Shown here: piece by piece, positions 40,526 to 48,901 of the stretch | How positions within the stretch are numbered: position 1 is the stretch's first letter | Layout: each line of letters begins with the position of its first letter | From: an archaeon | GTDB lineage: Archaea; Thermoproteota; Nitrososphaeria; Nitrososphaerales; Gagatemarchaeaceae | DNA length: 64,000 nt | Assembly (NCBI GenBank): GCA_021819105.1 | Contig: JAKASK010000001.1 | Coordinates: 66,448 to 130,447, forward strand | Reading direction: 5' to 3' | Notes under the pieces: generated by a model | What the model was told of the DNA's origin: nothing | Seen by the model: the letters and a program-made list of their open reading frames with translations, nothing else | Databases searched by the model: none | Program-made: the position numbers and the translations under genes

Positions 40526-41335
40526 TTGCTCCTGGTCCTCGCGGTGGCCGAGTTCTTCGTGGTCCTCGCCGTCACCCTGGCCGCGGTGCTCCTCAAGACC
40601 ATCGACGCCAGGGGGTTCCTGTCCAGCGCCGCCGTCGGGTTCGCGGTGATGTACGGGGGAGGCATCCAGTGGTTCGTCATAGTGGCGGTGTTCTTCGTCC
40701 TCGGGGTGGCGTTCACGCTCTACAAGTACGGGTACAAGCGGAAGCTGGGGGGCGCCCAAGGGAAGGGGGGCGCGCGCAACTGGCCCCACATACTGGCCAA
40801 CGGGGGGGTCGCCTCCCTGGCGGCCGTCTGGAACTTCTTCTATCCCGGGCCCCTGGCCACCGCCGTCTTCCTGGGGGCCATATCCGCCGCCGGCTCGGAC
40901 ACGGCGGCCACCGAGCTGGGGCTGCTGAGCCGCAGCCAGCCGAGGCTGATCACTAACCCGTCGAAGGCGGTCCCTCCGGGGACGTCGGGCGGGGTCTCGA
41001 CCCTCGGGTTCCTGGGGGCGGTGCTCGCCTCCCTCGTCATCGGCATCATCGCCCTCCTCCTCGGCGTCGGCGCCTTCGCGCCCTTCGTGCTCCCCGCCTG
41101 CGTCATAGGCGGGGTGGTCGGTGCGGTGGCCGACAGCGTCGTCGGCGCCGCCGTCCAGCGGAAGGGGTACTGCGTCGTCTGCCTGAAGCCCACCGAGGCG
41201 TTGAAGCACTGCGGGGAGAAGACCAGGACCACCAGGGGCTCCCCCTACGTGGAGAACAACGTGGTCAACGTCCTGTCCACCGTCGTGGGGGCGGCGGCCG
41301 CTACGGCTCTGCTGCTCGCTGTCTCCGCTGTATAG
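40526..41335 (+). CDS. DUF92-family membrane protein (VTE6-like)
   Basis: The 269-residue membrane protein has about seven helices and matches the DUF92 family, whose plant member VTE6 phosphorylates phytyl phosphate; archaeal members may act on isoprenyl phosphates. Typical blocks include GGVASLAAVWNFFYPG, AAGSDTAATELGLLS, TNPSKAVPPGTSGGVSTLGF, with conserved Asp and Thr residues, and ENNVVNVLSTVVGA. The TTG start sits before the first helix. The 3' end overlaps convergent glyS by 35 bases. A role in prenyl-phosphate metabolism is inference. Confidence 0.88.
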   Translation: MLLVLAVAEFFVVLAVTLAAVLLKTIDARGFLSSAAVGFAVMYGGGIQWFVIVAVFFVLGVAFTLYKYGYKRKLGGAQGKGGARNWPHILANGGVASLAAVWNFFYPGPLATAVFLGAISAAGSDTAATELGLLSRSQPRLITNPSKAVPPGTSGGVSTLGFLGAVLASLVIGIIALLLGVGAFAPFVLPACVIGGVVGAVADSVVGAAVQRKGYCVVCLKPTEALKHCGEKTRTTRGSPYVENNVVNVLSTVVGAAAATALLLAVSAV

Positions 41336-42785
41336 CAGGGTAGGCGGTGACCGAGGCGAGCCGCGCCCTGAGGTCTGAGACCCCCACCCTCTCCTGCTGG
41401 CGGGTGTCCCTGTCCCTGAGCGTGACCGTCCCGTCCTTCAGGGTGTCGTAGTCGAGGGTGACGCAGGCCGGGACCCCTGCCTCGTCGGCCCGGGCGTACC
41501 TGCGCCCGATGGCGCCGGAGTCGTCGTAGAAGGCGTCGAAAGACTCCCTGAGGTCGACGAACAGTTCCTTCGCCTTCTCCTGGAGCCCGTCCTTGTTGAC
41601 CAAGGGGAAGACGCAGACCTGGGTCGGGGACAGGTAGGGCTTGAGGGCCATCACCCTCCGCTCCCCCTCGCCTCTCATGGAGGACTCTATCACCGCGAAG
41701 ATGCTCCTGTCGATCCCAAGAGACAGCTCGAAGACGTGAGGGAGTACCTTCTCGCCGTCGTCGTCGACTGTGAAGTTGGTCCCGCTGACCCGGGCGTGCC
41801 CTCCGAGGTCGTAGTCGCCCCTGTAGTTGCACGCCACCAGCTCCACCCACCCCCAGGAGAGCCTCACCTCGAGGTCGAAGGCCGCCCTCGAGTAGAAGGC
41901 CTTGTCCTCCTCCGAGAGCACCCTGAGCCTGATGTCGGCCGACGGGATCCCCGCGGCCTCGTAGAACTCGGTGATGAGCGCGAGGTAGTGGCCGGCGAGC
42001 TTGCTCGGGACGACCCCCTTCCGCAGCGCTTCGGCGACGGAGACCTTCTCGTCTGACCCGTCGGGGAGCCTGAAGCTCAGCTCCTTCTGAAGGGCCCAGT
42101 CGAACCTTGCGTCGTCCGCCTTCTTCGGGTTGAAGAACACCTCCACCTCCGCCTGGTTGAGCTCCCTCAGCCTGATGAGCGCCTGCCGCGGGGCTATCTC
42201 GTTCCTGAAGCTCCGGCCCACCTGGGCTATGCCGATGGGGAGCTTGACCCTCTGGGTCTTGAAGAGCAGAGGGAAGTCCACGAAGATGCTCTGGCAGGTC
42301 TCTGGCCTCAGGTACGCCTCCTCCTGCGAGGGCCCTATGCCGACCCTGAACATCATGTTGAAGCGTGACGTCCCTGTCAGCCTGCTCCCGCACTTCAGGC
42401 ACTTCACCCCGGACTCGGCCATCAGGCCGTCGTAGTCGGAGTCGCCCAGCTTCTCGGGGACCGGCTTCCTGGTCTTCTCTTCGATCAGCTTGTCAGGCCG
42501 AAACACCGACCCGCACTTCGAGCAGCGGACGAATGGGTCTGTGAAGCTGGCGAGGTGCCCGGAGGCTTCGAACACCGCCTTCGGGAGTATCTGGGAGCCG
42601 TCGATCTCGAGCATCCCGTCCCTCCTGACCACGACCCTCCTCCAGAGCTCGACCAGCCTGTTCTTGAGCCCGACCCCCAGGGGGCCGTAGTCCAGGAACC
42701 CGGCTGGCGCGTTGGGGTAGCTCTCGGCGGTCTTGAAGAAGAAGCCCCGCTGCTGTCCCAGCCTCACCACTTCATCGAAGCTCAT
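41301..42785 (-). CDS. glyS: Glycyl-tRNA synthetase (class II, dimeric type)
   Basis: Charges tRNA-Gly. The 494-residue protein has the class II core: RGFFFKTAESY (substrate loop), motif 1 region LVELWRR, motif 2 GRSFRNEIAPRQALIRLRELNQAEVE, and motif 3 LGIDRSIFAVIE. The insertion after motif 1 carries zinc-ribbon pairs CSKCG and CLKCG. The C-terminal anticodon-binding domain is present (CVFPLVNK onward). Length resembles the compact alpha2 form. The gene starts with ATG and the upstream antiporter gene overlaps it by 14 bases, so they are co-transcribed. Confidence 0.95.
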   Translation of the reverse strand: MSFDEVVRLGQQRGFFFKTAESYPNAPAGFLDYGPLGVGLKNRLVELWRRVVVRRDGMLEIDGSQILPKAVFEASGHLASFTDPFVRCSKCGSVFRPDKLIEEKTRKPVPEKLGDSDYDGLMAESGVKCLKCGSRLTGTSRFNMMFRVGIGPSQEEAYLRPETCQSIFVDFPLLFKTQRVKLPIGIAQVGRSFRNEIAPRQALIRLRELNQAEVEVFFNPKKADDARFDWALQKELSFRLPDGSDEKVSVAEALRKGVVPSKLAGHYLALITEFYEAAGIPSADIRLRVLSEEDKAFYSRAAFDLEVRLSWGWVELVACNYRGDYDLGGHARVSGTNFTVDDDGEKVLPHVFELSLGIDRSIFAVIESSMRGEGERRVMALKPYLSPTQVCVFPLVNKDGLQEKAKELFVDLRESFDAFYDDSGAIGRRYARADEAGVPACVTLDYDTLKDGTVTLRDRDTRQQERVGVSDLRARLASVTAYPAIQRRQRAAEP

Positions 42786-44082
42786 CGGTCTCCCGGCCTC
42801 CGGGTTCGGGAGTTAAAGCCTCTGCACCCCTGGGCTTCCCTTCAAGGTCATAGATCGCCTCGTACCCTGTGTACTGCTGCAGGGTCTCCTGGCGGCCGAA
42901 GGTCTGCCTGGCGTAGCTCGAAAGCAGGGGCCCTTGCACGAGGATGCTCAGCATCACGACCCCGAACGTGAGGGTAGCCACCTGTGCCCGGATCCCCGGC
43001 GGGACTGCCGACACCAGGACTATGGCGAGGGCTCCCCTCATCCCTCCGAGGGCCGAGGTGTTCATCCACGACGACGGGATCGTGGACCCCCCCACCTTTG
43101 TCACGCTGAGTATCGGGTAGACTGACGTTATCCTGGCCATCACGACCACTCCGTAGGCGACCAGGAAAGCTCCGAAGCTCGTGGCGAGCAGGTAGATGTT
43201 GGTGCTCACGCCGATGAAGAGGAACGCCGCGGCGTTGGCCACGAAGGCGAGCACCTCCCAGAACTCCCTCGTCGTCTCCGCCACCTGCTTGCTCTCGACC
43301 CTGAAAAGGGCCGAGTTGCCGTAGAAGAGCCCGGTCACAGCCACGGCGATGAGCCCCGACGTCCCAAGGGCGGTCGCCAGCGCGTATGCGCCGTATACTG
43401 CGACGAGGGTGAGCACCACCTGGGTTACGGAGTCCTCTATCAGAGCCTGCACGCGCCGCGCGGCCCAGGCGACGCCCAGCCCCACCAGTATCCCCCCGGA
43501 GAGTATGTAGCTGAAGTCGGCGACCGCTTCGACCGGCTGCAGGGTGGCCGCAGCCGAGGTCGTGAGCACCACCGTGAAGATGGCGATCCCTGTCGCGTCG
43601 TTGAACACAGACTCCATCTCGACGAGGGTGGCTAGCCTCGTGGGGACCTTGACGCGGCTGAAGACGTCAAGGACCGTGGCGACGTCGGTGGGAGATATCA
43701 TGGCGGCGAAGAGGAACGAGACGAGTATCGAGAGCCCGACGACCTTCCAGAGCACCACTCCGACCACCAGGGCCGAGATGAGCACCCCGACGGTGGCCAT
43801 GAGGAGCGCCGGCCTGTAGACCGCTCGGAAGTCCGCCAGCCTGACCTCGACAACGCTCTCGAAGAGCAGCGGCGGGAGGATCAGCCCGATGAAGAGCTGG
43901 TCGTTGACCAGCCCGCTGAAGAAGCCCCCGAGCCCGGTGAACGTCGAGATCGGCAGTGCGGTCATGGCAAGCCCCACCAGCACGAGCAGGATTGTGTACG
44001 GCGCCCGGATCTTGCGCGCCGAGAGCACCGAGGCCAGCGCGATGAAGAAGAACACCGCCAGTACTTCGACTGAGATGGCCAC
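42772..44082 (-). CDS. Na+/H+ antiporter, CPA1/NhaP type
   Basis: The 436-residue protein has about twelve to thirteen membrane helices. Family motifs include PYTILLVLVGLA, LILPPLLFES, AAMISPTDVATVLDVF and the ESVFNDATGIAIF block with ND at the ion site. SALGGMRGALAIVLVSAVPP is also typical. It exchanges sodium or potassium for protons to hold pH and ion balance. A cytoplasmic tail of about 45 residues follows the last helix. The stop overlaps glyS by 14 bases. Confidence 0.93.
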   Translation of the reverse strand: MAISVEVLAVFFFIALASVLSARKIRAPYTILLVLVGLAMTALPISTFTGLGGFFSGLVNDQLFIGLILPPLLFESVVEVRLADFRAVYRPALLMATVGVLISALVVGVVLWKVVGLSILVSFLFAAMISPTDVATVLDVFSRVKVPTRLATLVEMESVFNDATGIAIFTVVLTTSAAATLQPVEAVADFSYILSGGILVGLGVAWAARRVQALIEDSVTQVVLTLVAVYGAYALATALGTSGLIAVAVTGLFYGNSALFRVESKQVAETTREFWEVLAFVANAAAFLFIGVSTNIYLLATSFGAFLVAYGVVVMARITSVYPILSVTKVGGSTIPSSWMNTSALGGMRGALAIVLVSAVPPGIRAQVATLTFGVVMLSILVQGPLLSSYARQTFGRQETLQQYTGYEAIYDLEGKPRGAEALTPEPGGRETDELR

Positions 44083-44194
44083 GGCCGCACTCCTTGCGAC
44101 GCATTCGACTTAACTCTCGTGCCCCGCGAGGGGTGGGACCCCGGGCCCTGCCCCCCGAAGCTTTAGGTAACTCCCCTCCAGGCTGACCGCGGCG

Positions 44195-44779
44195 TTGCCC
44201 GGCGCCCCGCTGACCACGAAGGAGATGTCCAAGGGGACCTGGGAGGATTTCCAGAGGCTCTTCGAGAAGCCTGGGGAGTGGGGGGCGTGCTGGTGCGTCT
44301 ACTACCAGAGGGCCTCGCCTCCGCCGAGCGCCGGGATGTCACTCCAGCAGAGGGCCGACAGGAACCGGAAGGACAAGAAGAGCCTGGTCGACTCGGGGGA
44401 CGCCCACGGAATCATCGTCTATGCGGGGAAGGAGCCCGTCGGGTGGTGCCAGTACGGCGTCAGCCACGAGATCCCCAGGATAGACGCGACCAGGAGGTAT
44501 CGGCGCCTTTCTCCCGACTACGGGGGGGAGAGGGTCTGGAGGATAAGCTGCTTCTGCACGGACAGGAAACATCGGGGGAAGGGGGTCGCGGGCGTGGCCC
44601 TCGAAGGCGCGCTGCGGTCCATCAAGAAGAAGGGAGGCGGGGTCGTCGAGGCCTATCCGGCGACCCGGAGGGGCGCCCTGGCGGCCTGGTTCGGCACCGT
44701 CTCCATGTTCGAGAAGCAGGGGTTCAGGGTGGCCGCCCCCTTCGGGAGGAGCAACGTGCTGATGACGAAGACTGTCTGA
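44195..44779 (+). CDS. GNAT-family N-acetyltransferase
   Basis: The 194-residue protein has a GNAT fold: GIIVYAGKEPVGWCQYG (strands 2-3), then the acetyl-CoA loop CFCTDRKHRGKGVAGVALEGALRSI (R-x2-G-x-G/A pattern) and a C-terminal strand and helix ending in MFEKQGFRVAAPFGRSNVLMTKTV. The N-terminus contains ACWCVYY, as in some GNAT proteins described with a Cys-Trp-Cys motif. The substrate may be an amine or a protein N-terminus and cannot be told. It stands alone and begins with TTG. Confidence 0.82.
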   Translation: MPGAPLTTKEMSKGTWEDFQRLFEKPGEWGACWCVYYQRASPPPSAGMSLQQRADRNRKDKKSLVDSGDAHGIIVYAGKEPVGWCQYGVSHEIPRIDATRRYRRLSPDYGGERVWRISCFCTDRKHRGKGVAGVALEGALRSIKKKGGGVVEAYPATRRGALAAWFGTVSMFEKQGFRVAAPFGRSNVLMTKTV

Positions 44780-44784
44780 CGCCC

Positions 44785-45150
44785 TCAGCACGAAGCGTCC
44801 AGGGTCTGCGACCATCCGAGGGTGTTGAGGATCAGGGTCCCTGCAGAGCAGTTGGCCCCGGCCGCGTTCCCTGCCGTCGAGTAGCCGACGTAGACGAGGT
44901 AGGTGTGGCCGTTCTGGAGGGAGATGGAGTAGGTCCCCGACGCCCCCACCGCCGCGGGGTAAGGGATCCCGTTCTCGTCGACGAAGGTCACGTTGGTCGC
45001 CGTGGCCCCGGCCCTCGACGCGGTGCCGCTCACGGTGACGTTGAAGAAGAGTATCGGCGGGGTCGCCACGACGGCGCCGACTGAAAAGAAGACGGCTGCG
45101 AAGACGATGATGGCGTTCCTCAGGAGGTGGCTCTTCTTGGGCTTGGACAT
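44785..45150 (-). CDS. Small membrane-anchored extracellular protein, unknown
   Basis: The 121-residue protein has a basic N-terminus, an anchor (AIIVFAAVFFSVGAVVATPPILFF), and a small beta-rich domain of about 80 residues resembling a carboxypeptidase-regulatory-like or bacterial Ig fold (VTVSGTASRAGATATNVTFVDENG and GTYSISLQNGHTYLVYVGY). Two cysteines near the C-terminus could form a disulfide. It follows the DUF35 gene by 10 bases on the same strand, so it may be co-transcribed with the mevalonate cluster. That link may be incidental. Confidence 0.68.
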   Translation of the reverse strand: MSKPKKSHLLRNAIIVFAAVFFSVGAVVATPPILFFNVTVSGTASRAGATATNVTFVDENGIPYPAAVGASGTYSISLQNGHTYLVYVGYSTAGNAAGANCSAGTLILNTLGWSQTLDASC

Positions 45151-45160
45151 CCGGGGACCC

Positions 45161-45547
45161 CTATACGACGGTGAACTTGTATCCGTATACTATCTGGCCC
45201 GAGTCGCCGTCCACCCTGGCCCTTCTGACCGTCGCCCTGACCTTGGCCCCGGTCTTCACCGACCCGTCCGGCGAGTCGACTATCTGGGTGAGTATCTTGG
45301 CCCCGTTCCCGAGCTTCACGACCGCGATGTAGAACGGCGCCTGGGCCTCGAACCCGGGGAGCGGCTCGTGCAGATGGGTGTAGGTCACTATGGTCCCGGT
45401 CTGGGGCATCTCCCTGTCCTCGATCTCCTCCGACCCGCACTTCCTGCACCTGTAGACTGGAGGGAAGAACTCCGCCCCGCAGCTCTTGCAGCGGCTCCCG
45501 ATGAGCCTGTAGTACCTGTCCCTCTGCCTCCAGTACCTGATGGTCAG
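45161..45547 (-). CDS. DUF35 OB-fold/zinc-ribbon protein of the thiolase-HMG-CoA synthase complex, CTG start
   Basis: In archaea this small protein bridges acetyl-CoA thiolase and HMG-CoA synthase so that acetoacetyl-CoA is passed between them. The reading frame is 128 residues from a CTG at 45547: N-terminus IRYWRQRDRYYRLIGSRC, a zinc ribbon C-x2-C (RCKSCGAEFFPP and RCRKCGS), then an OB fold. The first ATG, Met47 of this reading (45409), lies after the zinc ribbon and would remove it. No ATG, GTG or TTG is found nearer, whereas GGAGG lies 9 bases before the CTG, inside the thiolase 3' end. The length fits relatives I recall. It is the third gene of the operon. Confidence 0.85.
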   Translation of the reverse strand: MTIRYWRQRDRYYRLIGSRCKSCGAEFFPPVYRCRKCGSEEIEDREMPQTGTIVTYTHLHEPLPGFEAQAPFYIAVVKLGNGAKILTQIVDSPDGSVKTGAKVRATVRRARVDGDSGQIVYGYKFTVV

Positions 45548-45548
45548 C

Positions 45549-46709
45549 CTAGGCCGCCTCCCCGAAGACGTGCACGGCGCTCGTGGAGTCCACCCCTCCG
45601 ATGTTCTGGGTGGCCGCGTAGCGGGCCCCGGGCACCTGGTTCTTTCCCGCCATCCCTGTCAGCTGGAGGTAGGCCTCGGCTATCTGGTACATCCCGGTGG
45701 CCCCAACGGGGTGCCCCCTGGCCTTCAGGCCCCCGAAGGTGTTGATGGGGAGCTCCCCGCCTGGGCTGTACTTCCCTGCCTTCGCGTCGCTGGGACCGCG
45801 GCCGCGCTTCGAGTACCCCATTGCCTCCAGCGAAAGCGCGCCGACGACCGAGAAGGCGTCGTGAACCTCGACGAGGCTGAGCTTCTTGGGCGCCAGCCCT
45901 GCCTGGGCGATGGCCCCCTTGAACGCCTCCCTGGTGGCCTTGAAGTCGAGCATGTCTTCTCTCTCGTAGATGCTGAACTGGCTCGTGGCGATCTTCCCCC
46001 CGAGTATCTCGACGAGCTTCTTCGACCTCGGCGTCGCGCTGTCGTTGACCACCAGGGCCGCTGCCGCGCCGTCACCCACCGGGGCGCAGTCGAAGAGCCT
46101 GAGGGGGTCTGCGATCATCGTCGACCTCCCGACCACCTCTGGGGTGATCGGCTTGCGGAACTGGGCGTGGGCGGCGGTGACCGCGTTGGCGTGGTCGAGG
46201 ACGGGGATCGAGCTCAGGTCGTCTCTCGTCACGTTCAACTGCTCCATATAGTACCTGGCGAGGAGGCCGTTGAGGGCCGCGAAGGTCGCGCCGACGAACT
46301 GGGTGTACTCGGCCGACTCGGCCATGGCCAGCGCCTGGGACACTTCCTCCGGCTCGAGGTCCCTCATCTTCTCGACCCCGACGACCAGGGCGGAGTCGAT
46401 GGCGCCGGACTTCACCAGGTTGTAGGCGACGTTGAAGGCCGACCCCCCCGACGAGCAGGCAGCCTCGACCTTGTAGGCAGGGGTCCCGGCCATCCCCAGG
46501 GCGCTCGCAAGGTACGCCCCCAGGTGCTCCTGGCTCGCCCCCACGGCGCTGAACATGTTGCCTACGATGATCTGGTCGGGGGCCTTCTTCCCGAAGGGCT
46601 TCAGCGCCCCCCGGGCCGCGTCCACGGCCAGGTCGATGAGCGACTTCTCCCAGTGGTCCCCGACAGGGGTGAACCCGACGGAAGCGACGTATGCCCTGGA
46701 TCTTGCCAA
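45549..46709 (-). CDS. Archaeal acetyl-CoA C-acetyltransferase (thiolase)
   Basis: Condenses two acetyl-CoA to acetoacetyl-CoA, the first step of the mevalonate pathway. The 386-residue protein has nucleophile Cys85 in VEAACSSGGSA, the downstream EVHDAFSVVGALSLEAMG block with the conserved His, and ARGHPVGATGMYQ near the C-terminus. This is the archaeal SCP-x-like branch. The start is a TTG and it lies between HMG-CoA synthase and the DUF35 gene, as in other archaea, where the three products form one complex. Confidence 0.93.
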   Translation of the reverse strand: MARSRAYVASVGFTPVGDHWEKSLIDLAVDAARGALKPFGKKAPDQIIVGNMFSAVGASQEHLGAYLASALGMAGTPAYKVEAACSSGGSAFNVAYNLVKSGAIDSALVVGVEKMRDLEPEEVSQALAMAESAEYTQFVGATFAALNGLLARYYMEQLNVTRDDLSSIPVLDHANAVTAAHAQFRKPITPEVVGRSTMIADPLRLFDCAPVGDGAAAALVVNDSATPRSKKLVEILGGKIATSQFSIYEREDMLDFKATREAFKGAIAQAGLAPKKLSLVEVHDAFSVVGALSLEAMGYSKRGRGPSDAKAGKYSPGGELPINTFGGLKARGHPVGATGMYQIAEAYLQLTGMAGKNQVPGARYAATQNIGGVDSTSAVHVFGEAA

Positions 46710-46717
46710 GCGATCGC

Positions 46718-47752
46718 CTACCTATGGAGCTTGTCGCGGAACTTCGAGTAGGTGGAGTAGTCGATCTTGGTGCTCCTCTCCAACAGCGACTTCACCGTGG
46801 GGTTGACCCCCCTCGACCGGGTTATCCCGTCAAGCACTTCGATGCAGAACGCGTCGGAGCCGGCGCCGGACCCGAAGCTCGCCATGAGCACCTTGTCCCC
46901 GGGGCGCGCTTCGTCCAGGACCGCCGCCAGCCCGATGGGGGAGCTGCCTGCATAGGTGTTGCCTATGAACGGGTTGAGAAGCCCCGTCTTGATCTGGTCC
47001 ATGGTGAAGCCGAGCCTGGCCGCCACCTCGACCGGGAACCTGGGGTTCGGCTGGTGGAAGACGGCGTACTTGAAGTCCGAGGCCTTGTGGCCGGTCTCCT
47101 TGAAGAGGGTCTTCACCGAGTTCTCGATGTGGTAGAAGTACGCGGGCTCGCCGGTGAACCTCGACAGGTGCCGCGGGTACCTTTCGTGGGCCCGCCTCCA
47201 AAAGTCACCGGTGTCTGACACGAAAGAAGTGCTGCAGTCGATCACCGCCAGGGCGTCGCTGCTCTTCCTGCCGATCACGAAGGCGGCCCCCCCGCTGGCG
47301 GCCGTGTACTCCAGTTCGTCCCCGGGCCTCCCCTGTGCCGTGTCCATGCCGATTGCTAGGCCAGCCTCTATCATCCCCGACCCCACCAGCCCCGTGACGA
47401 CCTGCATGGCCTCGGTCCCCGCCTTGCAAGCGAATTCGAGGTCTGCGGCGAGGGTATGGTGCTGCCCCAGCGCCTGGGCGACCATGGTGCTGGTCGGCTT
47501 CACGGCGTAGGGCTTCGACTCGGTGCCCACGAAGACCGCCCCGAGCCTCTCCACCTTCGACATCTTCATCGCGTACCTCCCCGCCTCGATGGCCATGGTG
47601 GCCGTGTCCTCGTCGATGGACGCGACCGCCTTCTCCACATTGGGGCCCGACCCGCCGCCCTTCCAGACCCTCGCTATCTCTGTGGTGGGGAGCCGGTAGT
47701 GTGGGACGTAGGCGCCGTAGCCCAATATCGCCGCCCTCCGTTTGCTCTGCAT
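46718..47752 (-). CDS. Hydroxymethylglutaryl-CoA synthase
   Basis: Condenses acetoacetyl-CoA with acetyl-CoA to HMG-CoA for isoprenoid lipid synthesis. From the ATG at 47752 it has 344 residues. The nucleophile Cys is in LEFACKAGTEAM (about residue 109), with the catalytic Glu in SKVERL and His in AVFHQPNPRFP. C-terminal NPFIGNTYAGSSPIGLAAVL is also typical. Its stop and the thiolase start are 8 bases apart. An AT-rich box at 47791-47800 is about 40 bases upstream. Confidence 0.94.
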   Translation of the reverse strand: MQSKRRAAILGYGAYVPHYRLPTTEIARVWKGGGSGPNVEKAVASIDEDTATMAIEAGRYAMKMSKVERLGAVFVGTESKPYAVKPTSTMVAQALGQHHTLAADLEFACKAGTEAMQVVTGLVGSGMIEAGLAIGMDTAQGRPGDELEYTAASGGAAFVIGRKSSDALAVIDCSTSFVSDTGDFWRRAHERYPRHLSRFTGEPAYFYHIENSVKTLFKETGHKASDFKYAVFHQPNPRFPVEVAARLGFTMDQIKTGLLNPFIGNTYAGSSPIGLAAVLDEARPGDKVLMASFGSGAGSDAFCIEVLDGITRSRGVNPTVKSLLERSTKIDYSTYSKFRDKLHR

Positions 47753-47790
47753 GAGATACAAGTAGCTGCGACGGGCCGAATGAGGCGCCT

Positions 47791-47800
47791 AAATAAATTG
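47791..47800 (-). promoter_or_regulatory. TATA box for the HMG-CoA synthase-thiolase-DUF35 operon
   Basis: The minus strand reads AATTTATTTA, about 40 bases upstream of the ATG at 47752, in the only AT-rich patch of the intergenic region. Confidence 0.5.
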
Positions 47801-47842
47801 TGTATGGCAGATATGCAATCGCCGAACGGGCCCCCGCTGAGC

Positions 47843-48061
47843 TCAGATGGCTTTGATCTGCTTCACTACCGCCGGCCGGGCCTTCCTGAACACCCGGTAG
47901 CCGCAGATGCACTTCACTTCAGGGAGCTTCGCGAGCTCCTCCTGGGTGGTCCGGGTCCCGCACCTGACGCACTCGTAGACCGCTCCTGTGAAGACCTTCG
48001 CTGGCTGCTCCTTCGGAGCCGCCGGGGCCCCCGGCGCAGGCGCCTGTGTTCCTTCGCTCAA
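47843..48061 (-). CDS. rpoP: RNA polymerase subunit P (Rpo12) with N-terminal extension
   Basis: Zinc-binding small subunit of archaeal RNA polymerase. The C-terminal ~45 residues match: VYECVRCGTRTTQEEL, then KCICGYRVFRKARPAVVKQIKAI, with the CxxC and CxCG zinc ligands. Most homologues are about 45-50 residues; here a Pro/Ala-rich extension of about 28 residues precedes the ribbon, using a TTG at 48061. A later GTG (in AKVFTGAVYE) would give a standard-sized protein, so the extension is uncertain. It is not beside the ribosomal protein genes that often accompany it. Confidence 0.85.
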   Translation of the reverse strand: MSEGTQAPAPGAPAAPKEQPAKVFTGAVYECVRCGTRTTQEELAKLPEVKCICGYRVFRKARPAVVKQIKAI

Positions 48062-48168
48062 TTCAGAGGGCGCCCAGCTCCGCCCCGTATTTCTGCATAT
48101 CGTAGACCGGTGGGGCCGACGGGGGCCGGGGCCAAGCTGGTCCGGGGCGGCTCCCCCAGGCGGCGGGC

Positions 48169-48888
48169 CTAGACTCCCAGCGCCCTGATCTTCAGGATGT
48201 TGCCGAAGAACCTGGCCATCTCCCCGAGCCCCATCTTCGACCTCCCTGCCTTCCTTGGCTCGAAGACGAAGGGGACCTCGGTCATCTTCATGCCGCGCTT
48301 CTGCAGGTAGAAGAGGGAAGCGACCTGGAAGGAGTAGCTCGAAGTGGGGAGGCGCGCCTCCACCAGCGCCCCGGCTGCCCCCCCGCTGAGCGCCCTGAAC
48401 CCCGAAGTCGAGTCCTTCACCTTCAGCCCGAGGACCCCCCTGGCCAGCAGGTTCGCGCCCCGGCTCACCGCCCTCCTCCACAGGGACCAGTTGGTCGTCC
48501 CGCCCCCCTCCACCTTCCTTGACGCCACGGCCACGTCGTACCCTCTGCCGAGGGCCGAGACCAGTTCCGGGACCTTGGCGGGGGGGTGCTGGAGGTCCGA
48601 GTCCATCTCGACCAGGACCTGGGCGCCGAGCTCGTCCATGGCGTGACGGAACCCGTCCATGTGGGCGCTCCCGATCCCCATCTTACCTTCCCTTACGAGG
48701 AGGTGCACGTTGGCGTGGCTGGCCGCCATCCTCCTGACTTCGTCCGCCGTGCCGTCCGGGCTCGAGTCGTCCACGAATAGCATCTGGAAGGCCGGGTCGA
48801 CCGCAGACACGGCCAGGACAACGGCCTCGACGTTCTCCTTTTCGTTGTAGGTGGGGATCACTATGCAGGTCCGTGCCGGAGCTTCCAA
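48169..48888 (-). CDS. Dolichol-phosphate mannosyltransferase-like GT2 glycosyltransferase
   Basis: Transfers a sugar to polyprenyl phosphate, supplying lipid-linked sugars for glycosylation. The 239-residue protein has the GT-A fold: CIVIPTYNEKENVEAV, the first D-x-D region LFVDDSSPDGT (about 38-48), LVEMDSDLQHPP with metal-binding Asp, and PFVFEPRKAGRSKMG, matching archaeal DPM1. It has no membrane helices, so it is soluble or peripheral. It starts with TTG. Neighbours (DegT aminotransferase, a multi-helix GT-like protein) suggest surface glycan synthesis. Confidence 0.9.
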   Translation of the reverse strand: MEAPARTCIVIPTYNEKENVEAVVLAVSAVDPAFQMLFVDDSSPDGTADEVRRMAASHANVHLLVREGKMGIGSAHMDGFRHAMDELGAQVLVEMDSDLQHPPAKVPELVSALGRGYDVAVASRKVEGGGTTNWSLWRRAVSRGANLLARGVLGLKVKDSTSGFRALSGGAAGALVEARLPTSSYSFQVASLFYLQKRGMKMTEVPFVFEPRKAGRSKMGLGEMARFFGNILKIRALGV

Positions 48889-48901
48889 GCCCCAGGGGCA
48901 C

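Noticed and set aside
45161-45409. 82-residue form of the DUF35 protein from the ATG at 45409
   Set aside because: This would omit the zinc ribbon encoded in the same uninterrupted frame upstream; the CTG start at 45547 fits the family length.
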